This document shows positions 37,940-47,066 of a stretch of DNA of 64,000 nucleotides, piece after piece (the stretch's first letter is position 1; each line of letters begins with the position of its first letter). The DNA is from a virus: positions 1-64,000 of the IMG/VR virus record IMGVR_UViG_3300025759_000088; one strand, given 5' to 3'. The position numbers and the translations under genes were made by a program. Under the pieces are notes generated by a model. The model saw nothing but the letters and a program-made list of their open reading frames with translations, was not told the origin of the DNA and did no database searches.

Positions 37940-40900
37940 TATCCAGTTCCCATTAAGCCCATGATCCCATCGCCGGGAAAGGCTGCGGCCATACGACGGC
38001 GTGTGTCAGGTTGAGGAGGTGCCTGCGCCAACGAGACTGGTGAGGCAGATGTTGTCTGCGGCGCAGGCATAGGCACCGCGGGAGGAGCGGGTGCCATGCT
38101 TAGATCAAAGCCAAAGGGTTGATCTGGAGTAGACGGAATAGAAGGGTCACGTGCTTTAATTGGCTCTCGAAAACGACGATCTTCAAAATAGGTTTCTACA
38201 TCTTCTGGAATATCGTCTTCTGCAAGCGTAAGACCAGCGTTAATTAAAAAGCCTCGCATTCTGGCAATCGCTTTTTTCGCTGCTTCTGGTGTGTCTGCTT
38301 TCTGCAGAAGAGCCACCATGGTTGGGGCGTCGTATACTGCTTTTTCTAGCAACGCTATTTGAAATTTTGCGGGGACTCTTTCAAATAGTTTTCCTGCTAA
38401 TTTGGCACCAAGCCCCGCTTCCACCAAACCTTGTGGGCGAACAAGTGGAACCATTTCACCCGCTCTGCCTGCAGCACCCGCACCAAGCCAGCGAACCATA
38501 GCAGACAAAATATCGTCTGTTTCTTTAACAAGCTTCCCAGCGTTTTTGCCGCCAGCTTCTGCTACCTGAATGTTTCTTCCGGCGTCGATTATATATTCAA
38601 GGCGATCTAACTCAGCTTGAGTAAAAATACCTTGATCCTTCAAAATATCTGCAAGTGATGTAAATCTTCCGGGCTTTCCCGCTCCCGCGGGTCTTTTAAA
38701 CGCGGACTTTGGTGGGGCTGCTTCAAGAGGGCCGAAAATGTATTCTTTCATTTGAGCGAAGTTAGGGCTTGCGGAAGTGCCGCCATTTCTCACCCACATT
38801 GCTTTAATTATTGCGGATTTGAAGCCGTTTGTTACATCAGAGCCCGTAATACCTTCTCCAAGTGAGGCTAAAAGCTCTTTGTCGCTCGCTGCGCTAGAAA
38901 CGAGCTTCACAAGATTCTCTAATTCTGTGTATGGTTTTTTGCCCTCTATGGCTTCCGCAATCGCGATAGACGGGCTGTCATAATTTATGACATTTGCAAT
39001 TGCGTCTGTTTCTTGTAACCGCTTATCAAGCGCAGCTTTACCGGCCTCTGTTTCAGCAAGTTTTGCTGCAACAGTTAACTGATCACCTGTGGTAATCATG
39101 TCGCGCACTTGTGGGAACATCTCAAAAAGACGCTGGTTAGCTCCATCTTCAAGAAAATCTTTTGCTTTAGTCGGATCAACCTTCAAGTCACCGTTTTCAT
39201 CACGCCTTAAAATCTTACGTGCGGCGTAACGAAAAACCTGTTCTAAAGAACTTTCGATGTCTTGAATGGGCACGGGGGCAAGATCAATTACCTCTGGCTC
39301 GCCGCCGATTGTTTGACCGGTAGTTCTAGGTTGATCCGAAATTCCGCCACGAGGCACAACTACATCTTCTGGAACGTCCAACTCTTCAATTAAATTTTTC
39401 ACCGTAGAAGCGGCGTCCAACATTTCTGCAATACGCAAAGCTGTAGGCCCAGATCCACCTTGCAAAACCTCTTCAATCAAAAGGTCCGGGTGAATCATCC
39501 TACCGCGGTTGGGTAATTTAAGTTCTGTTGCCCCCGCAAACGTGCGAACAATGGATTGATTCCGTGCGAGAGAAAAAGCTTTTGCGCGTTCATAGGCTGC
39601 GCTACCGCCCGCGGCGGCAATGTTATTGTCCATATCGCTGCCAACAGCGTCAGCAAGTTCTCCAAGCGCAGCAGCTAAAGCCTTATTAGGGTTGTCCCCA
39701 CCATATGCATTTGCCGCTTCATTAAGAAGAAAAGACCGAAACTTTTTTAAGTCATTAAAGACAAGTTCAGGTTCTTGTACGTCTTGCAAAGCTGTTTTTT
39801 CAACGCTTGCGTAAGAAGCTTCTTCTTGAACAAGATTACTTTTAGCTTTGTTGATACGCTCAAAACGTTTAAATCTGCTGTCGGGCAAGTTACGGCGACG
39901 TCTGTCCGCCATAATTTCTAAAATTATGTCGTCTGGGGTCTGACCTTTACCAAGATCACTGACATCTACATCAGGAGCATATATCCGCAAAGCCTCTGTA
40001 TTAGGTCTTAAACCTCCGGCACTACCCTCATCTTTAATGAAAAACCTATTAACAAAAGCATCATACTCTGCAACATCTCCGCGTGGGATATCTTGCAAGG
40101 CTTTCTTTGCGCGAGTAAGCGACGTCGGTTCACTTACCTCAACTATTTGAAGCCCCAAGGCCCGCTCAAACGAACGTAGTTCATTCTCCACCGCGGGCGG
40201 CAAAGTCCCGCTGCGTAGAACATAAGACTCTCTGATGTTATCAATAGCACCTTGAATGTAGCGTATATCGTCTATTGCAATGGTGCCGTCAACTTCATCA
40301 TATAAGGCAGTTTCTTGTGCTTTAGCATTTGCATTCAACTGTCTTAAATTCTTATATAGGTTCCTAGAAATTACTTCCGGTCTTGCATTTTCAGATATGT
40401 TTAAAGTATCCGCCGCGGCAACTGCTTTTGCATTTGCTAACAGAAACTGTTGCTCTAACAACGAAGCATCTGTCGCTATTCGTATTTCTGTCGCTAACTT
40501 AAAATCTGAAGGGTCACCACTAGCCTCAAGTGCCTCAATTAATCGTATTGCAAAATCGTACCCCTCTTTGTTTCTTTCTTGCAGAGCCTTATCCAAGAGA
40601 GAGAAAGCGTTGGTTTGCGTTGCGACTTTTTCCGTGTCTTGTTGCAGTCGAGCTAAAAACGGAGAGCCCGAAATTTGAGCCGGGGTTAACTCTGGGACTA
40701 AGCTCTCATCACCAAGCAACTCTTTCGCCAAAGCACTAAGCTGTTCGGGATTTTTTTCTAAAGACTGTAGAATGCTCTCTACAGATTCTCCGGGCGCTCG
40801 TGCTTGAATTAATCTAGCTATTCTATTTGCTACGCGACCTTCTTGAGCTTCTCTTCCGGTAACTTTCTGAGCGCCACTTATTATTTTAGGCATAAATTTT

Positions 40901-41820
40901 ATTAGTAGACTTGTGGGTGTCAACGCTGACGCTACACCCCCAGCGATCTGAAATCCGGCGCTAGTGGATGCGTCACCGGGATCATAGGCTTCTGCAATAC
41001 CTGCTCCACTAGTAGCCGCAAGAGTTGCTGCTGTTTCCCCTGCAAAAAAACCCGCACGAGTGCTTTTTCCCAATTCTCCTCTAGCCGCCGCCCCAGCTTT
41101 TTCTAGACCTGTTTCAAGAGCCCTAGATGTTCTATACGGAGCGCGAGCTATTGACGCCAAGGGGCCTGATTTTTTCAAAAGATTTTGAGAAATAAAATAC
41201 CCGGAAAAAGTATTGTATGCTTTTCGTGGCAAAAGGTAAGGAGATGCGGCAACAACAAGAGCATCATATCCCGCTACCTTACCCATCTCTGCAAAAACGT
41301 TGTTTTCAGGAAACAACGGTCTGCCTTCAAAGATGCCTAAAGATTGCCCGGTTTCTACGGCTTTTTGTGCAGGAATGTCTCCTAACAGCATTCCACCTAC
41401 AAAACCAACCCCCGCCGCCGCAGGCTTTACTTGCGGGGGAAGAGGCAATTTGCTGGCGGTTTTAGCCCCGGCTATGCCAGTTCCTATTTGAAAAGCGGCT
41501 TCGGTAGCACCTTGTAAAGCAAACTGCGTAAACCGCGTTATTGGGGCGGCTTTCGGCGCAACATTTGAATAACGATATAGAAATTGATCGTGGCTATAAT
41601 TGCCCGCAGCTATCCCTTCATTAAAATTAGACACTGCCTGATTTATGCGTGTATTTAATTCACTTGGGTCCGTTATTCCCGCGTTTGTGGCGTCGTCATA
41701 TGTTTTGAAACGAACCAAAGCTTCGTTGATGTCTGGCGTAGAAAGGCCATTCTGCCTCAAAGCATCAAAGTTCAAATCATAAAGTTGATCTGCTTTGGTT
41801 ACACCTTCAAATGTTTCCAT
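37939..41820 (-). CDS. Large internal-virion/ejection protein candidate, 1293 aa
   Basis: The largest gene. Hydrophobic, Gly/Ala-rich stretches occur at about residues 100-240 (AAAGVGFVGGMLLGDIP; ALVVAASPYLL) and 270-310, the rest being helical and charged; the end is Pro/Ala-rich. T7 gp16-like or P22 ejection proteins share this pattern of a large helical body with membrane-active parts. It overlaps the endolysin gene by one base. Assigned by size and context. Confidence 0.5.
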   Translation of the reverse strand: METFEGVTKADQLYDLNFDALRQNGLSTPDINEALVRFKTYDDATNAGITDPSELNTRINQAVSNFNEGIAAGNYSHDQFLYRYSNVAPKAAPITRFTQFALQGATEAAFQIGTGIAGAKTASKLPLPPQVKPAAAGVGFVGGMLLGDIPAQKAVETGQSLGIFEGRPLFPENNVFAEMGKVAGYDALVVAASPYLLPRKAYNTFSGYFISQNLLKKSGPLASIARAPYRTSRALETGLEKAGAAARGELGKSTRAGFFAGETAATLAATSGAGIAEAYDPGDASTSAGFQIAGGVASALTPTSLLIKFMPKIISGAQKVTGREAQEGRVANRIARLIQARAPGESVESILQSLEKNPEQLSALAKELLGDESLVPELTPAQISGSPFLARLQQDTEKVATQTNAFSLLDKALQERNKEGYDFAIRLIEALEASGDPSDFKLATEIRIATDASLLEQQFLLANAKAVAAADTLNISENARPEVISRNLYKNLRQLNANAKAQETALYDEVDGTIAIDDIRYIQGAIDNIRESYVLRSGTLPPAVENELRSFERALGLQIVEVSEPTSLTRAKKALQDIPRGDVAEYDAFVNRFFIKDEGSAGGLRPNTEALRIYAPDVDVSDLGKGQTPDDIILEIMADRRRRNLPDSRFKRFERINKAKSNLVQEEASYASVEKTALQDVQEPELVFNDLKKFRSFLLNEAANAYGGDNPNKALAAALGELADAVGSDMDNNIAAAGGSAAYERAKAFSLARNQSIVRTFAGATELKLPNRGRMIHPDLLIEEVLQGGSGPTALRIAEMLDAASTVKNLIEELDVPEDVVVPRGGISDQPRTTGQTIGGEPEVIDLAPVPIQDIESSLEQVFRYAARKILRRDENGDLKVDPTKAKDFLEDGANQRLFEMFPQVRDMITTGDQLTVAAKLAETEAGKAALDKRLQETDAIANVINYDSPSIAIAEAIEGKKPYTELENLVKLVSSAASDKELLASLGEGITGSDVTNGFKSAIIKAMWVRNGGTSASPNFAQMKEYIFGPLEAAPPKSAFKRPAGAGKPGRFTSLADILKDQGIFTQAELDRLEYIIDAGRNIQVAEAGGKNAGKLVKETDDILSAMVRWLGAGAAGRAGEMVPLVRPQGLVEAGLGAKLAGKLFERVPAKFQIALLEKAVYDAPTMVALLQKADTPEAAKKAIARMRGFLINAGLTLAEDDIPEDVETYFEDRRFREPIKARDPSIPSTPDQPFGFDLSMAPAPPAVPMPAPQTTSASPVSLAQAPPQPDTRRRMAAAFPGDGIMGLMGTG

Positions 41821-41831
41821 AACTGTATCCC

Positions 41832-44780
41832 TTAATCAACTTTAACCGGATCAAAAACACTATCCATTGAATTGTCCGTATTGCTTATTGTCGAACCGGG
41901 ATCGCCCGCGGCGTTAAAGTTTCCAGCAAGCATGTTACTCAACCGAATGTATTGTTCTTCCAAGTTTTCTAGTTCATACAACGATGAAAGTAAACGCGCC
42001 CTTTCTTTTTCGTTTCGGGTGGTCGCGGGCAAATTATCTCTTTCTGTCATAACGTCAACCTTCATATTATAGAGAAAGGTAGCGACTTTCTTTGCATCTG
42101 CCGCTCTTTGCTGATTTGCCTCTGTTATCCCCGTAATGTTTGGTAAAGTCTTTTGAAATTCATCTACTAGAGAACCCTTGGTTTGTGCGGGCAAAGCGTT
42201 GCGATAAATAATCAAGGCATAAGTGTTTACTGCCTCTACATCTTTTACAGCTTGTCTAGATTCAGGAAAAGCCGCAGTGGCTCTACCCAAAAACAAGTTT
42301 TGTAATGGTACGAAAACCCCGTCTATACCTCTCTTAATTTTCCCTGAAACACCAAGATTAGATTCACTCAAGTTTAAGTCGCTACTAATCATGTCTGCAA
42401 ATGTTGGTGTTGCAGATTCCGTCGGCTTTGCCAACAACCCGAAATCATTGATGGCCGTTTTAACCCCAGCGGCTCTAGCCTCTTCAAGTGTTAAGCCCTG
42501 ATTTAATTCAGTTAAAGTGTCCATCACAAAACTTGGAATCGACGGCGGCAAAGAAACTTGCCCACCTTCCACTGTCGTAGAAATGTTTGCAGTGCCCGAC
42601 CTATCAATGAGCGCGGCAAGATTATTTTCAAAACTACGGCGCAGTGTTTCAAACTCAGCATCTGGTAAACCCTCAGTCATTATTTGAGGGACAATGCTTT
42701 CCAAGTTTGTTCGTGCTTGAGATTCTGTCAGTTTTGGTGCTTTGTCCGTGCCTTGATCCACTGCTTCAAACAGGCTCATGTTGTTGTTAACGAAGTCCGC
42801 CGGAACTGGCTTAACTTGACCCCTTGCTCCTACAACACCATCTTTATTTACAGACTGCAAAAATCTGACATTTATCATGTTTGGCTTTACCGGATCTGGT
42901 TTTTTGCCAAAGGCATTCGGGTTTTGTTCATTAATGGCATCTACCGCGGCAGGAGTAAGGGGTCTACTTTCTCCAGCCTCTACAGTAATCGTGTTGCCTG
43001 TAGGTAATTGATACGTACCAGCTTCTAAGAACGTCATATTGTTTGTTTTCTTAGCATCTTTGTCGTCGGCTCTTTGTGCCGCGACATCTTCGGATGTACG
43101 AAACTTGCTTCTATTTTTATCGTAAAAGGCTTGTGGTACTTTTGCGATCATTTGCCCAGCAGGCAGTGTTTCACCGTTAAGAACAATGTCTTCAATCGGC
43201 GTTAAATTACTTACATATTTTTCGTCTTTTTTGGCAGGTGGCGCAGTAGTGGTATAGCTACCTTCTGGGAACCCCGCAATCGTGCTTAATTTGAAATCAG
43301 CCGGAGTCCCCGCCGGGAATACTGTGTCCGCCCCGTTTACCTTAACGGTGGTTGCCTGACTGAAGTAAACAGTGTCGGTAGCGTTCGGATCGTCTATAGA
43401 ATATTTACTACGATCATTATCGTATTCACTAAACGGTAATTTTATTTTGTTACCGGTTTCTAAATCAAAAACGTCCATAAGCGTGTCCGGGCCCGGTTTT
43501 GTGTATCGGGTAGTATTTTGACGAGCTTTTGCATCTGGTATGCTCACAACAACTTTTTTGACGCTATCAAAATATTCGCCAAACTTTATGTCAGGTTGAG
43601 TGAAACCATAACCTTCAGGCACCTCATCTCCGGGCTGAATAGTCATTGACCGGAATCCACGTGGAGCATCAAGATCCACAATAAATATATCTTTACCGAA
43701 CTTCGGTTCAGACGGCACCGGACCCAAATTATTTTTCTGGTCTTCCGGCAGGGCATCTACTTCTTTGTCTGTATAAAGTCTTAGGCCATCTATTGATTTA
43801 TCAAAATAAAACGTCGGCTTTCCTACTTCTTGGCCCGGTGGTCGGCTACTTTCTGTAAAGCCTTGCCCCGCTGCAGTTTGAGCCTGTTCCAAAGTGGTTA
43901 CATAAGTTGACTCGTAGCCACCATCAGTCACTTTATAAAGAGAGGTGGGCGTGAAAACCGGAGCTTTTGGAACGCCTTTTCTAACAAGAGTGGGCCCGCG
44001 ATAAAGATCCTTTGTTGGATCGCGTTCCGTTAATTTATTTTGTTCGGCAAACTGAGTTGACGCCATGTTCAGTGCAGCCTGACGCTGTGCGTCCCGTGTC
44101 TTGCGCTTCGCTGCGTCCACGCTTGCGCCAGCTTTGCCAAGCTCTGGCAAGCCGCGCATCAAAGCTTCCTCAATAGGCATGCCTTGAGCAATCGCCAAAC
44201 CAAGTGGTGCCGCGGTGCCCAACAAGAACTGACCCGTCGCCCGCTTGCGAAGCTCGTCAGTGTCGTCGCCGTAAATCTCTTGAATCATAGGCAGGTTTTG
44301 CTTGTAAAGCTCTGCCAAGCTTGCCTGACCGCCAGACTGCATACGCACAGGCTGCATGATGCCTTGCGCCATCTTGCCTTCTACCGGCGTGTCCATGGCC
44401 TTTTGTGCCACCTGACCAATGCCCTGATCAACCTGACCCATCTCACGCATTTCCATAACAGGCTGTACCAAAGTCAGCACAGACTCCGGCGTCTTCTTGG
44501 CATCCTTCATGCCTACAATGCCGCCAAGCTCTTCACGACGCTGCTCTACGGACTTATCATCCCCCCGGAATGCATTCATGGCCCCACGATAATCTTCAGC
44601 CGCTTTTACGCCCGCCGTCATGTCCTTCATAACACCGGCAATGCCCTCTTGGATCATAGGGCCAGCAACACTTTGTGACATGTTCGCCATAGAAGAAACC
44701 GCCTGAGTGGCGGCTTTTGGCGAATTACCACGAGCCGTGGGCCGTGATCCGCGGAACATGTTTCTATCGTAAACAGCCAT
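41832..44780 (-). CDS. Large virion protein candidate, 982 aa
   Basis: The N-terminal third is helical (VSSMANMSQSVAGPMIQEGI; GAMNAFRGDDKSVEQRREEL). The middle is beta-type, with repeated short modules about 50-60 residues long of the type TVKVNGADTVFPAGTPADF or TYQLPTGNTITVEAGESRP. The C-terminus is helical. The middle modules resemble each other, suggesting internal duplication. Probably an internal or ejected protein; no enzymatic site seen. Confidence 0.45.
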   Translation of the reverse strand: MAVYDRNMFRGSRPTARGNSPKAATQAVSSMANMSQSVAGPMIQEGIAGVMKDMTAGVKAAEDYRGAMNAFRGDDKSVEQRREELGGIVGMKDAKKTPESVLTLVQPVMEMREMGQVDQGIGQVAQKAMDTPVEGKMAQGIMQPVRMQSGGQASLAELYKQNLPMIQEIYGDDTDELRKRATGQFLLGTAAPLGLAIAQGMPIEEALMRGLPELGKAGASVDAAKRKTRDAQRQAALNMASTQFAEQNKLTERDPTKDLYRGPTLVRKGVPKAPVFTPTSLYKVTDGGYESTYVTTLEQAQTAAGQGFTESSRPPGQEVGKPTFYFDKSIDGLRLYTDKEVDALPEDQKNNLGPVPSEPKFGKDIFIVDLDAPRGFRSMTIQPGDEVPEGYGFTQPDIKFGEYFDSVKKVVVSIPDAKARQNTTRYTKPGPDTLMDVFDLETGNKIKLPFSEYDNDRSKYSIDDPNATDTVYFSQATTVKVNGADTVFPAGTPADFKLSTIAGFPEGSYTTTAPPAKKDEKYVSNLTPIEDIVLNGETLPAGQMIAKVPQAFYDKNRSKFRTSEDVAAQRADDKDAKKTNNMTFLEAGTYQLPTGNTITVEAGESRPLTPAAVDAINEQNPNAFGKKPDPVKPNMINVRFLQSVNKDGVVGARGQVKPVPADFVNNNMSLFEAVDQGTDKAPKLTESQARTNLESIVPQIMTEGLPDAEFETLRRSFENNLAALIDRSGTANISTTVEGGQVSLPPSIPSFVMDTLTELNQGLTLEEARAAGVKTAINDFGLLAKPTESATPTFADMISSDLNLSESNLGVSGKIKRGIDGVFVPLQNLFLGRATAAFPESRQAVKDVEAVNTYALIIYRNALPAQTKGSLVDEFQKTLPNITGITEANQQRAADAKKVATFLYNMKVDVMTERDNLPATTRNEKERARLLSSLYELENLEEQYIRLSNMLAGNFNAAGDPGSTISNTDNSMDSVFDPVKVD

Positions 44781-44791
44781 GCTAATCAGTC

Positions 44792-45700
44792 CTATCCAAA
44801 CAGGCTTTGTATGCCCGCCGCGCCAGACAATGCCGCGGTTCCGTAACCAAACAGTTTCTCAAACGGTGATGCCGTGTTGCCGCCCGCGGCTCCTGTGACG
44901 GTGGTCATCTGCGTAGAAGGAGCGCCCTGATATATATCAGATACAAAACCTAATCTCTTATATGGCTCGTACAGATTTTCCAGATTGCCCGCACGTAACG
45001 CATCAATCTCTGCCTGACCCTGCGCCTGTTCCCGTGCCCCGACATCAAAGCCAAATCCAACACCCTGCTGCTCAAGACCTTGCTGAAGTTGTGCCAGCCC
45101 GGCTCCTTGTCCTGCAAACCCTGCGCCTTGCCCGGCAAGGCTGGCAATACCACCGGCGGCAGAGCCAAGACGATTTGCAGCATCTGTAAAAGCGGCACTG
45201 CGAAGCTGAGAGCCAATGCGCCCAGCTTCTCTGATGGCGTCCCGATCAATCATACCTTGCTGGATTTCACCGCGAGAACCAAATGCCGCGTCACCCGCGG
45301 CAGCAATGCCTTCTGCAGTTGCCCGGTTGCCCTGCATTTGAGCTTGTTCAAAGATATCTTGCTGCGCTTGGTCGATGACCTCGTTGACATACGGATCCAT
45401 AGCACCGCGAATACCGGCACCGCCGTCGCGTCCAAGAGACTGCAGAATCAAATTCTGTGCATCAGTAAGCTGTTGACCCGCACCAGTTAAACCCAACCGG
45501 GCCGCGTCAATGTCGGCGGTAGGGTCATACATGCCCCCCGCACGTCGAAGTGCAGCTTTTTGAAGTTCTGTAAGCCCCTCTACGTCATAGCCGGGTATGT
45601 CAATTGGAGTGTCGGCAAGTGTTTTTGCCGATTCCATGAGCCCTAGTTTAAGAGCTTCTACTTCAGGAGCTTCGCGGACTATTTGAGTTTGAGTAGCCAT
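44792..45700 (-). CDS. Ejection-type internal virion protein candidate, 302 aa
   Basis: Gln/Ala/Gly-rich and helical (QGAGFAGQGAGLAQLQQGLEQQ), of a kind found in many uncultured podoviruses between large internal proteins and the tail. The composition resembles that of P22 gp7/gp20-type ejection proteins. A C-terminal hydrophobic, Gly/Ala stretch (YGTAALSGAAGIQSLFG) could insert in membranes. One-base overlap with the next gene. Confidence 0.5.
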   Translation of the reverse strand: MATQTQIVREAPEVEALKLGLMESAKTLADTPIDIPGYDVEGLTELQKAALRRAGGMYDPTADIDAARLGLTGAGQQLTDAQNLILQSLGRDGGAGIRGAMDPYVNEVIDQAQQDIFEQAQMQGNRATAEGIAAAGDAAFGSRGEIQQGMIDRDAIREAGRIGSQLRSAAFTDAANRLGSAAGGIASLAGQGAGFAGQGAGLAQLQQGLEQQGVGFGFDVGAREQAQGQAEIDALRAGNLENLYEPYKRLGFVSDIYQGAPSTQMTTVTGAAGGNTASPFEKLFGYGTAALSGAAGIQSLFG

Positions 45701-46791
45701 TATGCTGTCGCCTTGTTTTCTAGGTCACGCATTACATCATACATTCGATCAATGCCTTTCTTGACACTGCCGCCGCCTGCACCTTTAACTGCGTCACGTG
45801 TCATCACAAACTCTCCATCCATAAGAAGCGCGGGAACATCATCCTTTGTTCCAGAACCTATTCCGGGGCCAATGCCGCCGGTACGGCGTGGGTAAGCTTC
45901 ACCACCGGCCTTGTATTTTGCAGCAAGAGAGGGGTCAATTTTCTCCTGAACAGCTTCGGGCAGCTTTGAAAAGCCTTTGTAATTGTTTGGTACAGCGCCG
46001 CCGTCTTGATACAAATTGATATTGTACCGGTCAGGGTCAGCGTAATACAGGTCGGCCCCTGTCTCCATGTACTCTTCTTCTTCTTCTTCGTCGCCAGAGA
46101 AAGCTGCGAGGGATGCAAGCCCCAGAGCGGGAACGCCAAAGCGAGAAAACGCTGACGGGGTGTATTCTTCTTTTAAGAGTGAAAGTGCTTTGTCAGGGCT
46201 TATGCCCTGCTCTGTTAAAGAAGCAAACTCGCTTGAGTTCAGTATAGTGTCTGTGGTTGGCCCGCTCTCAAAAGGGTTTGCAAAGAAACTTCCGGGTTTG
46301 TCGCCCAATGAAGGAGCGGGGTTGCCCAATTTGTTTAACAACTCTGTCGAAGAATTAAGATTCATTGTAGCTTCTGCCGGATTGGCGGCGGGCTGGTTAG
46401 CTAATGGATTTCTGCCCAAGAAGCTCTCTCTTAAAGTCCTGTCTCCACCTGCAGCGGAGTCACGAAGAGGACGACCAAAAATACCAGTGTCTTGTGTTCC
46501 TTGGAAAGAACGTTTCATCCCTTCGGTAAAGCCACCGCCATCCTGCATCAACCCGCCAATACCGCCTTGTACCGCACCAAGAGCGCCGCCGATAGCCGCT
46601 GACTTAAGAGCATCTTCTGGTTTGCCGCCCTTCAACAATGTGCCGATACCTGCACCAAGAGCTTGCCTGCCCACCAAACTCATGCCGGGAGCAAAATAAG
46701 ATAGGGCTATAGGCAGTAAAACAGGAGCCGCGTCTACGACAGCGTCCTTTACGTCCTCAAAAACATCCCCGATTTTGTCAAATAAGCCCAT
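45700..46791 (-). CDS. Virion protein with DDVPALLMDGEFVMT motif, 363 aa
   Basis: The N-terminus is amphipathic and hydrophobic (GLFDKIGDVFEDVKDAVVDA, PVLLPIALSYFAPG), followed by Gly-rich helices and, near the end, GIGPGIGSGTKDDVPALLMD then GEFVMTRDAVKGAG. That closing motif is widespread in tail and ejection proteins of marine phages. It probably works with the 302-aa and larger proteins in DNA delivery. Confidence 0.5.
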   Translation of the reverse strand: MGLFDKIGDVFEDVKDAVVDAAPVLLPIALSYFAPGMSLVGRQALGAGIGTLLKGGKPEDALKSAAIGGALGAVQGGIGGLMQDGGGFTEGMKRSFQGTQDTGIFGRPLRDSAAGGDRTLRESFLGRNPLANQPAANPAEATMNLNSSTELLNKLGNPAPSLGDKPGSFFANPFESGPTTDTILNSSEFASLTEQGISPDKALSLLKEEYTPSAFSRFGVPALGLASLAAFSGDEEEEEEYMETGADLYYADPDRYNINLYQDGGAVPNNYKGFSKLPEAVQEKIDPSLAAKYKAGGEAYPRRTGGIGPGIGSGTKDDVPALLMDGEFVMTRDAVKGAGGGSVKKGIDRMYDVMRDLENKATA

Positions 46792-46835
46792 GGGTCAACT
46801 CTTATTAGCTACTACAAGTATACGCAAAAACGCGC

Positions 46836-47066
46836 TTATGTCACGATCTTCACTGTACCGCTGTCATTAAATAACGCACCAACCTCTAAACCAGTCGCGC
46901 TGGTAGGCAATTCAGTAAGCGTGATCCGTGTTCCGCGAAGCTCGCCCGGATTTCTTTCTTGCGCGATAAATAACTCTAAAGCCCGCAACAAATCAGCCAT
47001 GTATTGCGGGCTATACTCAAAAGGAGCTTCCGGTAATCGCGGTGGTGCAATCTGATTTGATGACAT
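46836..47066 (-). CDS. Small hypothetical protein, 76 aa
   Basis: A short protein: an N-terminal APPRLPEAPFEYSPQYMADL helix and a C-terminal beta part (TEEL-like, TGLEVGALFNDSGTVKIV). It overlaps the nozzle gene by one base; similar short proteins often precede tail genes in marine podoviruses. Function unknown. Confidence 0.5.
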   Translation of the reverse strand: MSSNQIAPPRLPEAPFEYSPQYMADLLRALELFIAQERNPGELRGTRITLTELPTSATGLEVGALFNDSGTVKIVT